From Alteraurantiacibacter aquimixticola (GTDB lineage Bacteria; Pseudomonadota; Alphaproteobacteria; Sphingomonadales; Sphingomonadaceae), in assembly GCF_004965515.1 (NCBI RefSeq), contig NZ_SSHH01000002.1, positions 144,840 through 208,839 on the forward strand: a stretch of DNA of 64,000 nucleotides, read 5' to 3'. Positions 52,143-63,195 of this stretch are shown here, one piece after another; positions within the stretch are counted from its first letter, which is position 1; the number at the start of each line of letters is the position of its first letter. The position numbers and the translations under genes were made by a program. The notes below the pieces were generated by a model that searched no databases, had not been told where the DNA came from, and was given only the letters and a program-made list of their open reading frames with translations.

Positions 52143-52712
52143 ATGCAAATCTGGGCAGGCCTTGGAAATCCCGGTCCGCGCTATGCGATGCAGCGGCACA
52201 ATGTCGGCTTCATGGTTCTCGACGTGATTGCCGAGATGCACGGATTCGGCCCTATCCAGAAGAAGTTCCAGGGATGGGTGCAGGAAGGCCGTATCGGCAA
52301 TGAGAAGGTGGTGCTGCTCAAGCCCGCCACCTTCATGAACGAGAGCGGCCGTTCGGTGGGAGAGGCGCTGCGCTTCTACAAGCTCGATACCGATGCGCTC
52401 ACCGTCTTCCATGACGAGCTCGACCTCGCCCCGTTCAAGGTGAAGGTGAAACGCGGCGGCGGTCATGCCGGACATAATGGCCTGCGCAGCATCGACCAGC
52501 ACCTCGGCCCCGATTTCCGCCGCGTGCGCATCGGCATCGGCCATCCCGGCCACAAGGACCGGGTGCACGGGCATGTCCTGGGCAATTACGCCAAGGCGGA
52601 GACGGACGACCTGGTCGCCATGCTGGGCGCGATCGGCGCCGAGGCCGAATGGCTGGCCAAGGGAGACGATGCGCGCTTCATGTCCGACGTGGCCCTGCGC
52701 CTGCAGGACTGA
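52143..52712 (+). CDS. pth: Peptidyl-tRNA hydrolase
   Basis: A 189-residue esterase recycling peptidyl-tRNA from stalled ribosomes. Motifs: IWAGLGNPGPRYAMQRHNVGFMVLD with the catalytic His, LLKPATFMNESGRSV, VFHDELDLAPFKVKVKRGGGHAGHNGLRSI with the catalytic Asp, and RVRIGIGHPGHKDRVHGHVLGNY. It follows rplY as in most proteobacteria. Confidence 0.97.
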   Translation: MQIWAGLGNPGPRYAMQRHNVGFMVLDVIAEMHGFGPIQKKFQGWVQEGRIGNEKVVLLKPATFMNESGRSVGEALRFYKLDTDALTVFHDELDLAPFKVKVKRGGGHAGHNGLRSIDQHLGPDFRRVRIGIGHPGHKDRVHGHVLGNYAKAETDDLVAMLGAIGAEAEWLAKGDDARFMSDVALRLQD

Positions 52713-52741
52713 GCCACAAGCCCCCAATATCGTCGGGATTC

Positions 52742-52761
52742 TTGACAAAGCACTTTGTTAA
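52742..52761 (+). promoter_or_regulatory. Upstream inverted repeat, candidate sigma-54 activator site
   Basis: TTGACAAAG, CA, CTTTGTTAA form an 8-of-9 bp dyad centred about 76 bp upstream of the predicted start of the sigma-54 promoter, where enhancer-binding proteins bind. Confidence 0.55.
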
Positions 52762-52800
52762 GATCTTGCATTAACCTTTGTAACCCGCAGAAAACTGCGA

Positions 52801-52818
52801 TTGGCACGCCGTTTGCTT
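52801..52818 (+). promoter_or_regulatory. Sigma-54 (RpoN) -24/-12 promoter
   Basis: TTGGCACGCCGTTTGCTT matches the consensus TGGCACG-N4-TTGC. The GG (52803-52804) and GC (52815-52816) dinucleotides are exactly ten bases apart. The start is expected near 52828, giving a leader of about 46 nt to the PEP-CTERM gene. Confidence 0.85.
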
Positions 52819-52873
52819 ATCGAAAACCCGACAGTCAGTAACCATTGGTATTTGTACTTTGGGGGTTTTTGCC

Positions 52874-53185
52874 ATGTTGAAGAAGACGATCATCGCTGTG
52901 GGCCTCGCCACGGCAGCTTTCGCGGCCGCGCCGGCCTCGGCCACTTTTTACTGGGGTGGTTCCTCGGGCGGCTACAGCACGAGTGGCGGCAACTGGAACG
53001 GATCCTCGGGCGGTCACAGCCACTATCCGGGCTGCGGCCACTCCAGCAGCACCAGCTCGGGCGGTCACACCACCACGACTACCAGCAGCGGCGGCACCAA
53101 GGTTCCCGAACCGGGCATGCTCGGCATGTTCGGCCTCGGCCTCGCGGGCATCGCCTTCGCCCGCCGCCGCCGTCGCCAGGCCTAA
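52874..53185 (+). CDS. PEP-CTERM sorting-domain protein
   Basis: A 103-residue secreted protein. The signal peptide (MLKKTIIAVGLATAAFAAAPASA) is followed by a Gly/Ser/Thr/His-rich low-complexity stretch (SSGGYSTSGGNWNGSSGG, TTTTTSSGG) and a C-terminal sorting signal: VPEPGMLGMFGLGLAGIAFA plus an arginine run. PEP-CTERM substrates are processed by exosortase (EpsH/XrtA) and linked to exopolysaccharide and floc formation; no exosortase gene is in the window. A sigma-54 promoter lies upstream and two hairpins follow. Confidence 0.92.
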   Translation: MLKKTIIAVGLATAAFAAAPASATFYWGGSSGGYSTSGGNWNGSSGGHSHYPGCGHSSSTSSGGHTTTTTSSGGTKVPEPGMLGMFGLGLAGIAFARRRRRQA

Positions 53186-53194
53186 GCAAGACAC

Positions 53195-53259
53195 GATAGT
53201 GGCCTCACGGCCGCTATCTCCGCAGGCGGGTGCCCCCGGGCATCCGCCTGTTTGCGTTT
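53195..53259 (+). terminator. Tandem hairpins terminating the PEP-CTERM transcript
   Basis: First hairpin 53195-53218: GATAGTGGCC, TCAC, GGCCGCTATC with one G-U pair. Second 53223-53250: a 12-bp stem (CAGGCGGGTGCC with GGCATCCGCCTG) and a CCCG loop, followed by TTTGCGTTT. The second is the likely terminator. Confidence 0.75.
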
Positions 53260-53341
53260 ATGGGCGTGCAGCACGCCCCATTGCCAGCGCCCCTCCGGGT
53301 CCCTAAAGCGCGGGTCTTTCCGGTTCTGAAGGACACATAAA

Positions 53342-54442
53342 ATGGGATTCCGCTGCGGGATCGTGGGCCTGCCCAATGTCGGCAAGTCGACCCTCTTCAA
53401 CGCTCTGACCGAGACGCAGGCCGCGCAGGCCGCGAACTACCCATTCTGCACGATCGAGCCCAATGTCGGCCAGGTCGCCGTTCCCGATCCGCGTCTGGAC
53501 AAGATCGCCAAGATCGCCGGCAGCGCCAAGATCATCCACACCCAGCTCTCCTTCGTCGATATCGCCGGCCTGGTGAAAGGCGCGAGCGCGGGCGAAGGCC
53601 TCGGCAACCAGTTCCTCGGCAATATTCGCGAGGTGGATGCGATCGTCCACGTCCTGCGCTGTTTCGAGGATGACGACATCCAGCATGTCGCCAACAAGGT
53701 CGATCCCCTCGCCGATGCCGAGGTGGTGGAGACCGAGCTGATGCTGTCCGACCTCGAAAGCCTCGAAAAGCGCGTCGAGAACGCCAAGCGCCGCGCCACC
53801 AGCGGCGACAAGGAAGCCAAGGCCCTCGCCAGCGTGCTGGGACAGGCGCTGGAGCTGCTGAAGGACGGCAAGCCCGCCCGCCTTGTCGAGCCCAAGGATG
53901 ACGAGGAAGAGCGCCTGTTCGAGCAGGCCCAGCTGCTGACCGCCAAGCCCGTGCTCTATGTCTGCAACGTGGCCGAGGAAGACGCGGCGAACGGCAACGA
54001 CCTGTCCGCCAAGGTCTTCGCCAAGGCAGAGGCAGAGGGCGCGCAGGCCGTGGTCGTCTCAGCCGCCATCGAATCCGAACTGGTCGGCATGGATATGGAC
54101 GAGCGCAAGGAATACCTCGCCGAGCTGGGGCTGGAGGAAACCGGCCTCGCCCGCGTAATCCGCGCCGGTTACGACCTGCTCGGCCTCAAGACCTTCTTCA
54201 CCGCTGGCCCCAAGGAAGCGCGCGCGTGGACCTTCCCCGCTGGCGCCAAGGCCCCGCAGGCGGCGGGCGAGATCCATACCGATTTCGAAAAGGGCTTCAT
54301 CCGCGCCGAAACCATCGCCTTTGACGACTACATCGCCTGCGGCGGTGAAGCGGGGGCCAAGGAAGCCGGCAAGCTGCGCCAGGAAGGCAAGGAATATGTC
54401 GTCCAGGATGGCGACGTGATGCTGTTCAAGTTCAACGTCTGA
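53342..54442 (+). CDS. ychF: Redox-regulated ATPase YchF (Obg-like)
   Basis: A 366-residue TRAFAC ATPase that binds ribosomes. G1 is GLPNVGKST near residues 8-16; G3-like DIAGLVKGASAGEGLGNQFL; the coiled-coil insertion is between about 140 and 210; and the C-terminal TGS domain ends GKEYVVQDGDVMLFKFNV. The modified G4 motif explains the ATP preference of the family. Convergent with the secreted helical-repeat gene; a shared hairpin lies between. Confidence 0.96.
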   Translation: MGFRCGIVGLPNVGKSTLFNALTETQAAQAANYPFCTIEPNVGQVAVPDPRLDKIAKIAGSAKIIHTQLSFVDIAGLVKGASAGEGLGNQFLGNIREVDAIVHVLRCFEDDDIQHVANKVDPLADAEVVETELMLSDLESLEKRVENAKRRATSGDKEAKALASVLGQALELLKDGKPARLVEPKDDEEERLFEQAQLLTAKPVLYVCNVAEEDAANGNDLSAKVFAKAEAEGAQAVVVSAAIESELVGMDMDERKEYLAELGLEETGLARVIRAGYDLLGLKTFFTAGPKEARAWTFPAGAKAPQAAGEIHTDFEKGFIRAETIAFDDYIACGGEAGAKEAGKLRQEGKEYVVQDGDVMLFKFNV

Positions 54443-54464
54443 GCCAACACCTTCGGACAAAAAG

Positions 54465-54504
54465 AAACGGCGCGGAAGGCGATATGCCCTCCGCGCCGTT
54501 CTTG
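54465..54504 (-). terminator. Intrinsic terminator, stronger for the minus-strand gene
   Basis: AACGGCGCGGA and TCCGCGCCGTT make a perfect 11-bp stem. On the minus strand it is followed by TCTTTTTG, a good U-tract for the helical-repeat gene; the plus side (CTTGTCTCGG) is weaker, so ychF termination there is less certain. Confidence 0.8.
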
Positions 54505-54528
54505 TCTCGGCACCAGGCCGCGAGCGGC

Positions 54529-55794
54529 TTAGCCGCCATTGACCTCGGCATAGGTCGACCACAGGCGGGCGATCGCCGCGCGCTCACCGGTCACGCCGGC
54601 CAGCGTCTGTTGCGCTTCGGCGACCTTGCCCTGGTGCACCTGCATCATGCCGGTGCGCAGCGTGGCGAGGTTGGTATCGACGCCGCCTTTTTCCGCAGCC
54701 ATGGCAAACATCGCCTCGGCCCCGGACCAGTCTTCCAGCGTCATCAGCACATTGCCCGCGATCATCGCGCTTTCGCCATTGGCGTCGGCTTCGGCCTCGG
54801 ACACCAGCGAAGGGGCTTCAGCACGGTCACCGGCCATGGCGCGGTCAACCGTGGACTTCACTTCCTGGTAATAGGGATCGTCGGTCTCGAAATGACCGTC
54901 CGCAAGGCCGCGCGCCAGCACGCCCGAAATCTCGTTCGAATAGACGCGCGGGTCGGCCGCAGCGATATAGCGGATGAACTCCTGCGACTGCGTCATCGTG
55001 TCCGTCAGGCGCATCAGGCGTAGCAGGTCGATCCGCACGTCGCCTTCGAACTCACCCAGCGCATTGACCACCTGCAGGCCGTTGAGCCAGCTCTGCTGCA
55101 CCGGATTGGCCTTCACCAGCATGGCAGTCGCATCGACCGAGGCATCGAAATTCTCGGCGTCATAGGCCGTCACCAGGCCGCGCAGGATCCAGTTCGAGTC
55201 GACCTGGCCACCGGCAGCAAGGACCCCGGGAATCTGTTCCTGCAGGTAGGCGAGGCCGCCAACCGCGTCATCGCTCTGCCAATAGGTTTCGGCAATCAGG
55301 CCGACGGGATCGTCCTGGTTCCAGCCCGAAGCAACAGCGGCGCTCAGCGCTGCGCGCGAGGCCATGTAGTCGCCTTCATTGAAGGCGATATTGCCGACGA
55401 ACCACTGGAACTGCGCGACGTTTTCCACCGGGACCTTGCCGCTTTCCAGCATGATTTCCAGTCCGCGGCGCTGCATCGGCTGCTCACCGGTCTTGTTGCC
55501 GGCGATCAGGATCAGGTTGCCCGCGGCATACTTCTCATCCGCATTCTGCGCGAGGCTGACGATGGTATCGAGCTGCGGCACGACCGAAGCGACGTCGCCG
55601 CCTTCGGCATTCACCACGTCGGCGACCGGCTGGTAGGCATCGATGAAAGCGTCGGAATAGTCCTGCGCCTGCACGGTAGCGGGCGCCGCGCCGGTGGCGA
55701 CGGCTGCACCGCCGGCAAGCGCGATGGCCATGGCACAGGCGGAAATGAAACCCTTGGTCGAATTGCCGCGAGTGGAACGGAACATGCGAACCAT
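54529..55794 (-). CDS. Secreted alpha-helical (TPR-like) protein of unknown function
   Basis: A 421-residue exported protein. ATG 55794 is chosen because GGAGAG lies seven bases upstream; the open frame upstream is not protein-like. The signal peptide covers about the first 47 residues (STKGFISACAMAIALAGGAAVATGAAPATVQAQ). The mature part is helical with TPR-like spacing (FQWFVGNIAFNEGDYMASRAAL, ALGEFEGDVRIDLLRLMRL, DWSGAEAMFAMAAEKGGVDTNLATLRTGMMQ). It looks like a lineage-specific periplasmic or surface scaffold; I do not recognise a named family. It is divergent from gyrA. Confidence 0.82.
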   Translation of the reverse strand: MVRMFRSTRGNSTKGFISACAMAIALAGGAAVATGAAPATVQAQDYSDAFIDAYQPVADVVNAEGGDVASVVPQLDTIVSLAQNADEKYAAGNLILIAGNKTGEQPMQRRGLEIMLESGKVPVENVAQFQWFVGNIAFNEGDYMASRAALSAAVASGWNQDDPVGLIAETYWQSDDAVGGLAYLQEQIPGVLAAGGQVDSNWILRGLVTAYDAENFDASVDATAMLVKANPVQQSWLNGLQVVNALGEFEGDVRIDLLRLMRLTDTMTQSQEFIRYIAAADPRVYSNEISGVLARGLADGHFETDDPYYQEVKSTVDRAMAGDRAEAPSLVSEAEADANGESAMIAGNVLMTLEDWSGAEAMFAMAAEKGGVDTNLATLRTGMMQVHQGKVAEAQQTLAGVTGERAAIARLWSTYAEVNGG

Positions 55795-56095
55795 GTAAAT
55801 TCTCTCCAATAGCAAGAGGTGAATGCGCCTCTGCGGGCGCCTGATCTGTCTTGGCTCGCGCCATGCAATAGGATGGGCGAGATTGCAAACCGGTAGTAGG
55901 CGAAGCGGGCTGAATAGCGTTTGAACATGGCTGGATGGCTGTTGTTCAGGCTGCCAGCGCCGAATCCCTCCCAGATGTGGATAAAGCCGCCTGCGAAGCC
56001 GGATGCAGCAGCGCTGCGCTGGCCTCCCTGCCCCCCTTCGCCTAGGGTCCAAACGGTCGAAAACAGGTCATAACAACAGCAGGCGACATTCGCAG
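55795..56095. other. Intergenic region between the helical-repeat gene and gyrA
   Basis: This 301-bp divergent region should hold both promoters. It has the GGAGAG ribosome site of the minus-strand gene and a GC-rich dyad in that gene's leader (GGCGCCCGCAGAGGCGC). No clear -35/-10 pair, LexA box or other operator is recognised. Upstream open codons before gyrA do not resemble GyrA. Confidence 0.5.
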
Positions 56096-58882
<2,787 letters not shown>

Positions 58883-58898
58883 GCTCCCCCTCCCTCCC

Positions 58899-59573
58899 CT
58901 ACTTCACCACCCGCAATTCCGGATCGCGCTTGCGCAGCGTCTGGATCACGCCGGTCGTGATCAGGAACATGCCGAGATAGTAGGTCGGCCAGACCATGTA
59001 TTGCGGCAGGAAGTGGCCCTGCAGCGGACCCATTTCGGCGAAGATCAGCAGGTCGCTGGCGAGGAACAGCATTGCCCCTGCCCCCACGCGGTAACGCGGG
59101 AAATTGCTCGCCCAGGCGCTCGCCGCCATGCCGCCTAGCGCGAGGGCGTAGAAGCCGACCTCCCATGCTGCCTCGCGGTCCGTCGGGAGCATCCACGCGA
59201 TCACGGGGGTGAGGATCAGCGTCAGGCCTGCGACCCAGCTGTCCAACCCCTTCAGCTCAGGCCTGCGGTTGCGCAGGAACACGCCCATGGCGAGCACATG
59301 GAAGAGGAAGAAGAGCATCCCGCCGATGCGGTGGTCGAACTCCAGCGCCATGTCGCCAAGGCAAGCGGCGCCCAACGCCCATGTCAGCAGCCGCGCATCG
59401 GGGCTGGAATGGCGCATGAAGGCATAGAGCGCCAGCAGCGCCACCCCGGCGCCCTTCACCGGGATCAGATAGGCCTCCGGCATCGCCGTCCAGCGCAGGT
59501 AATAGAAGGCCAGCGCCGCCGTGAGGGACAGCAGCAAATAGGGGCGTTGCTCGGCTAGCGCGCGTCTTGGCAT
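58899..59573 (-). CDS. Lysoplasmalogenase (YhhN/TMEM86 family)
   Basis: A 224-residue membrane protein with about seven segments. Family features: YLIPVKGAGVALLALYAF, ALGAACLGDMALEF (conserved Asp), GMLFFLFHVLAMGVFL and GAMLFLASDLLIFAEM with a second conserved Asp. Homologues hydrolyse the vinyl ether bond of lysoplasmalogens; in bacteria that lack plasmalogens the substrate is unclear. Start ATG 59573. It ends 16 bp from gyrA, convergent. Confidence 0.88.
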   Translation of the reverse strand: MPRRALAEQRPYLLLSLTAALAFYYLRWTAMPEAYLIPVKGAGVALLALYAFMRHSSPDARLLTWALGAACLGDMALEFDHRIGGMLFFLFHVLAMGVFLRNRRPELKGLDSWVAGLTLILTPVIAWMLPTDREAAWEVGFYALALGGMAASAWASNFPRYRVGAGAMLFLASDLLIFAEMGPLQGHFLPQYMVWPTYYLGMFLITTGVIQTLRKRDPELRVVK

Positions 59574-59646
59574 CGGGTCCTCCAATGCCCGGTTGGACCA
59601 ATCGGGCCACAACGGCAAGGGCCATCCCCGCCCGACCCACGACTAG

Positions 59647-59689
59647 TTGACTCCATACTTATTTTCCTTATTTCTGTTTTTACAGAAAT
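59647..59689 (+). promoter_or_regulatory. AT-rich promoter with palindromic operator before the desaturase gene
   Basis: TTGACT (59647-59652) is a -35; the poorly matching -10 (TATTTC, 16-bp spacer) overlaps a perfect dyad ATTTCTGT, TTTT, ACAGAAAT (59670-59689). The placement over the -10 suggests repression. The regulator is not identified. Confidence 0.55.
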
Positions 59690-59710
59690 TGAGGACAGGG
59701 AGTCGAGTCG

Positions 59711-60538
59711 ATGCGTAACCTCCCCCATGAAAAGACACCCAGCAGGGCGCATATCCTGCGGCAGGTCAGCTGGCAGGACTTGGTCGCCATGCGCCCTACC
59801 GATGGGATCGTGGAATGCCTCCACCCGCTGCCGTGGTTCGCAGCCAGCATCGCCTTCGCCGCCAATGGCTGGTTCCTCGCCGCCATGCCCTGCACCTTCA
59901 TGTTCTTCCTCACCGGCCTGCGCCTCAATCATGAGGCGATCCATCGCAATCTCGGCTTCGGAAAGGCGGGCCACCATGCGGTGCTCCATGGCCTCAGCAT
60001 GCTGATGCTATGCAGCAATCACAGCGTCGCGTGGAACCACCTCGAGCACCATCGCCATGCGGGCAAGCCGACCGACCTCGAAGGCAAGGCGGGCCGCATG
60101 AACTTCCTGCAGGTGGTCTTCTACGGCCCGCTCTTCGCCTGGGAGACGCATCGCCATGCCTGGGTGAACGGCGGCAGCGAGCAACGGCGGCGCATGCTCG
60201 TGGATGGCGCGGTCAACCTAGTCATACCGGCGCTCGCTTTCACCCTGTGGAGCCCCGCCCTCGCCTATCATCTCGTGATGATGGTGGGCGCGCAGAGCCT
60301 GACCGCCTTCTTCGCCGTCTGGATCACCCATCACGGTTGCGAGGATCACGTGCTCGTTGCTCGCACGCAGCGGAACAGATGGGTCAATCTCGCCAGCTAC
60401 AACATGTTCTTCCACCTTGAGCATCACCTGTTCCCCGCAGTGCCGGTCAAGCGGCTGGCCCTGCTGGCGGAGCGGCTGGATGCGGCTTTCCCCACCATCA
60501 TCGCCCGCACAAGGCGGGTGGTCCCCGGACAGGCGTGA
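59711..60538 (+). CDS. Membrane fatty acid desaturase/hydroxylase family protein
   Basis: A 275-residue membrane di-iron enzyme. The three histidine boxes are HEAIH (LRLNHEAIHRNLGFG), HLEHHRH (VAWNHLEHHRHAGKP) and HLEHH (FFHLEHHLFPAVP), with further histidines in WITHHGCEDH. Hydrophobic stretches lie between the boxes. The family covers acyl-lipid desaturases and carotenoid hydroxylases; the product here is not predictable. The gene has its own promoter/operator and is followed by trmFO after 42 bp. Confidence 0.88.
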   Translation: MRNLPHEKTPSRAHILRQVSWQDLVAMRPTDGIVECLHPLPWFAASIAFAANGWFLAAMPCTFMFFLTGLRLNHEAIHRNLGFGKAGHHAVLHGLSMLMLCSNHSVAWNHLEHHRHAGKPTDLEGKAGRMNFLQVVFYGPLFAWETHRHAWVNGGSEQRRRMLVDGAVNLVIPALAFTLWSPALAYHLVMMVGAQSLTAFFAVWITHHGCEDHVLVARTQRNRWVNLASYNMFFHLEHHLFPAVPVKRLALLAERLDAAFPTIIARTRRVVPGQA

Positions 60539-60580
60539 TTGGATTGCACGATGGCGCACCTCTGCCTATTTGAGCGCCTG

Positions 60581-61930
60581 ATGGCAGATCAGGTACATAT
60601 TATCGGCGGTGGCCTCGCGGGAAGCGAAGCCGCCTGGCAGCTGGCGCAGCGCGGGATACGCGTGCGCCTGTCCGAAATGCGCGGAGGTGGCGGATCGACG
60701 CCCGCGCACCAGACGGACGGGCTGGCGGAGCTCGTCTGCTCCAATTCCTTCCGCTCCGACGATGACGAGAAAAACGCCGTCGGCCTGCTGCATCACGAGA
60801 TGCGGCGGCTCGACTCGCTGATCATGCGCGCGGGCGAAGTGGCCCGCGTGCCCGCCGGCAGCGCCATGGCGGTCGATCGCGACGTGTTCTCCGCCGAAGT
60901 GCAGAAGGCGCTGGAAGACCATCCCAATGTCACCGTGGTGCGCGAGCTGGTGGAGGAACTGCCGTCGGACGGCATGACCATCGTCGCCACCGGCCCGCTG
61001 ACTGCGCAATCGCTTGCACAGAGCATCGTCAAGGCGACCGGCGAGGACCGGCTCGCCTTCTTCGATGCGATCGCGCCCATCGTCCATCACGACACGATCG
61101 ACATGGACATCTGCTGGAAGGCAGCGCGCTGGGACAAGGGCGGCAAGGATTACATCAACTGCCCGATGAGCAAGGAGCAGTATCTCGCCTTCCACCAGGG
61201 CCTGCTCGATGCGGAAAAGGGCGACTTCAAGGAATGGGAGGCCGACACCCCCTATTTCGAAGGCTGCATGCCGATCGAGGTGATGGCCGAACGCGGCGTC
61301 GATACGCTGCGCTTCGGGCCGATGAAGCCGGTCGGACTCGACAACCCGCATTGGGCGACCGAGGAGCATCCGAACGGCCGCTGGGCCCATGCCGTGGTCC
61401 AGCTGCGGCAGGACAACAAGCTTGGCACACTGTGGAACATGGTCGGCTTCCAGACCAAGATGAAATATGGCGCGCAGGTGGAGCTGTTTCGCACGATCCC
61501 CGGCCTCGAGAAGGCCGAATTCGCGCGGCTCGGCGGCATGCACCGCAACACGTTCATCAATTCGCCCATGCTGCTCGACCGGCAGCTGCGGCTGAAAGGG
61601 GCGGAGCATATCCGCTTTGCCGGGCAGGTGACCGGGTGCGAAGGCTATGTCGAAAGCAGTGCCGTGGGCCTGCTCGCCGGCATGATGGCGGCGGCGGAAC
61701 TGGCCGGGGAAAAGTGGGTCGGCCCGCCCGCGACCAGCGCGATGGGCGCCCTCCTCTCCCACATCACCGGCGATGCCGAGGCGAGCGACTACCAGCCGAT
61801 GAACATCAATTTCGGCCTGTTCCCGCCGCTGCGCGATGTGAAGAAAAAGGCGCGCAAGGAAGCCTATACCTCGCGCGGAAAGGCTGATTTCGGCGAATGG
61901 CTGGCGGGGCTGGAGGCCGTTCCCGCCTAA
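60581..61930 (+). CDS. trmFO: Folate/FAD-dependent tRNA (uracil-54-C5)-methyltransferase TrmFO
   Basis: A 449-residue flavoprotein that makes T54 in the tRNA T-loop using methylenetetrahydrofolate. Start ATG 60581 ([20 protein letters not shown]). The FAD-binding [10 protein letters not shown] is near residue 9-18; [20 protein letters not shown] holds a conserved catalytic-region cysteine, and [26 protein letters not shown] and MGALLSHI are family blocks. Its TAA overlaps the stop of the convergent EF-hand gene by four bases. Confidence 0.96.
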   Translation: MADQVHIIGGGLAGSEAAWQLAQRGIRVRLSEMRGGGGSTPAHQTDGLAELVCSNSFRSDDDEKNAVGLLHHEMRRLDSLIMRAGEVARVPAGSAMAVDRDVFSAEVQKALEDHPNVTVVRELVEELPSDGMTIVATGPLTAQSLAQSIVKATGEDRLAFFDAIAPIVHHDTIDMDICWKAARWDKGGKDYINCPMSKEQYLAFHQGLLDAEKGDFKEWEADTPYFEGCMPIEVMAERGVDTLRFGPMKPVGLDNPHWATEEHPNGRWAHAVVQLRQDNKLGTLWNMVGFQTKMKYGAQVELFRTIPGLEKAEFARLGGMHRNTFINSPMLLDRQLRLKGAEHIRFAGQVTGCEGYVESSAVGLLAGMMAAAELAGEKWVGPPATSAMGALLSHITGDAEASDYQPMNINFGLFPPLRDVKKKARKEAYTSRGKADFGEWLAGLEAVPA

Positions 61931-62370
61931 TTGCGCTTGGGCGCGCTGGTGGCGAATTCGGACTGGCTGAGCCAGCCATTGCCGTCACCGTCCATCTCCG
62001 CAAAGCGATCCGAGGTGGAGACCGCCCATTCCTCGAAGGTGAGCAGATTGTTGCCATCGGTATCGAGGCGGCGGAATGCATCGGTGCGGCTTGACAACAT
62101 TTCGTTGCGGGTGATGCGCCGGTCGCGATTGCGGTCATAGCGGTAGAAGCGCCGCTCCTCGCGCGTCAGTTCCGTGCTTTCGGGCGGGGCCGGACCCTCG
62201 AGGCCGGCGATGTCGGCAAAGGGCAGCTCCTCGGGATCGACCTCCTCTTCCTCGACGACCGGCTCGGGCGGCGGCGCGCCCTCTTCCACTGCCGCGCGTC
62301 CCTGCAGCCAGAACAGGCCCAGCCCGCCCAGCGCGAGCGCCAGAATTGCTCCCAGCAGTATGCGGTTCAT
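61927..62370 (-). CDS. Membrane-anchored EF-hand protein
   Basis: A 147-residue protein. Start ATG 62370 ([22 protein letters not shown]), a single N-terminal anchor, then an acidic Pro/Glu linker ([16 protein letters not shown]) and three EF-hand loops: [24 protein letters not shown] and [12 protein letters not shown]. Loops 2 and 3 have the Asp/Asn spacing for calcium; loop 1 is degenerate. It probably binds calcium in the periplasm; the role is unknown. It follows the phytoene-synthase-like gene by 25 bp. Confidence 0.85.
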   Translation of the reverse strand: MNRILLGAILALALGGLGLFWLQGRAAVEEGAPPPEPVVEEEEVDPEELPFADIAGLEGPAPPESTELTREERRFYRYDRNRDRRITRNEMLSSRTDAFRRLDTDGNNLLTFEEWAVSTSDRFAEMDGDGNGWLSQSEFATSAPKRN

Positions 62371-62395
62371 TGCGACCCCTTTCGTGTCGCCATAT

Positions 62396-63043
62396 CTAGC
62401 GCCCAGTGAGGCCGATCCGCAAGGCCAAGAGACCGGCCGCCGGTCCATCGAGCACCTCGCGGCTGCCTTTCTCCAGCGCCCGCAGCGTCAGGCGATGCAG
62501 CACCGCCAGCGAACGCAGCTTGCGCGGCAGGGGTTGGGTGGTTGCTTGCGCCTCTCCGGGGTAGTCCAAAGCCATGCGCTGCACGCGGTCGCGCTCCTCC
62601 CCTTCGCCCAGATTGATCGCCAGATCGGCCAGCGCCCATTGCCCCGCTGCCCGCGACACCTCCGCGCCATCGGCCAGCTGACTCCATACCAGCACCCGGC
62701 CCTTGGCAAACTCGTGCAGTCCTGCGGGGGAAAGCTCCTCGGCCAGCAGGACTTCCCAGCCATCGACCAGCGGGCCGAGACTGGCTGGCGCAAAGGGCAA
62801 GCTGGATAGCCGCGCGAGCAAGGGTTCCCCCTGCGGCCAGCTCTCCGGGTTCTCGCCCAGCCGATCGCGCCACCAGGCCAGCTTGATCTGCGCGATCATC
62901 GCTTCCCCGCGCTGCTGCAGGATGGAGGCCAGCCGGTTGTCCAGCAACAGCAGCGTGAGGATGGTTTCGCGCGCGGAAACGGGCGCATAGGTAAGCGCCA
63001 GGCGTTGAACCAGCGGCAACATTTCGGCAGACAAGCGGGACAT
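62396..63043 (-). CDS. Squalene/phytoene synthase-like protein lacking catalytic motifs
   Basis: A 215-residue protein with start ATG 63043 (MSRLSAEMLPLVQRLALTYAP); a GTG at 63121 would add 26 residues unlike the family. ILTLLLLDNRLASIL and AQIKLAWWRDRLGENPESWPQGEP fit the squalene/phytoene synthase superfamily and resemble NDUFAF6-type members. The DxxxD prenyl-diphosphate motifs of true synthases are not seen (ADLAINLGE in place of the second), so it is unlikely to make carotenoid precursors; a complex I assembly-like role is a guess. Confidence 0.75.
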   Translation of the reverse strand: MSRLSAEMLPLVQRLALTYAPVSARETILTLLLLDNRLASILQQRGEAMIAQIKLAWWRDRLGENPESWPQGEPLLARLSSLPFAPASLGPLVDGWEVLLAEELSPAGLHEFAKGRVLVWSQLADGAEVSRAAGQWALADLAINLGEGEERDRVQRMALDYPGEAQATTQPLPRKLRSLAVLHRLTLRALEKGSREVLDGPAAGLLALRIGLTGR

Positions 63044-63195
63044 CACCCGCGCGCCATCGCCTTGACCGGTGGGCTGCGTCAAGCCTGTGATCGCAGTGAC
63101 GGGCTGCTGGCCGGCATCCACTAGTAAAAAGTGTAACCAAATTAACCACTCTCGTTGGTCATGCTCTTACACCTGCCATCCTAGGGCGAGGCATC

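Noticed and set aside
52758-52774. CtrA site in the PEP-CTERM upstream region
   Set aside because: Two TTAA blocks are nine bases apart, not the seven required by the CtrA consensus.
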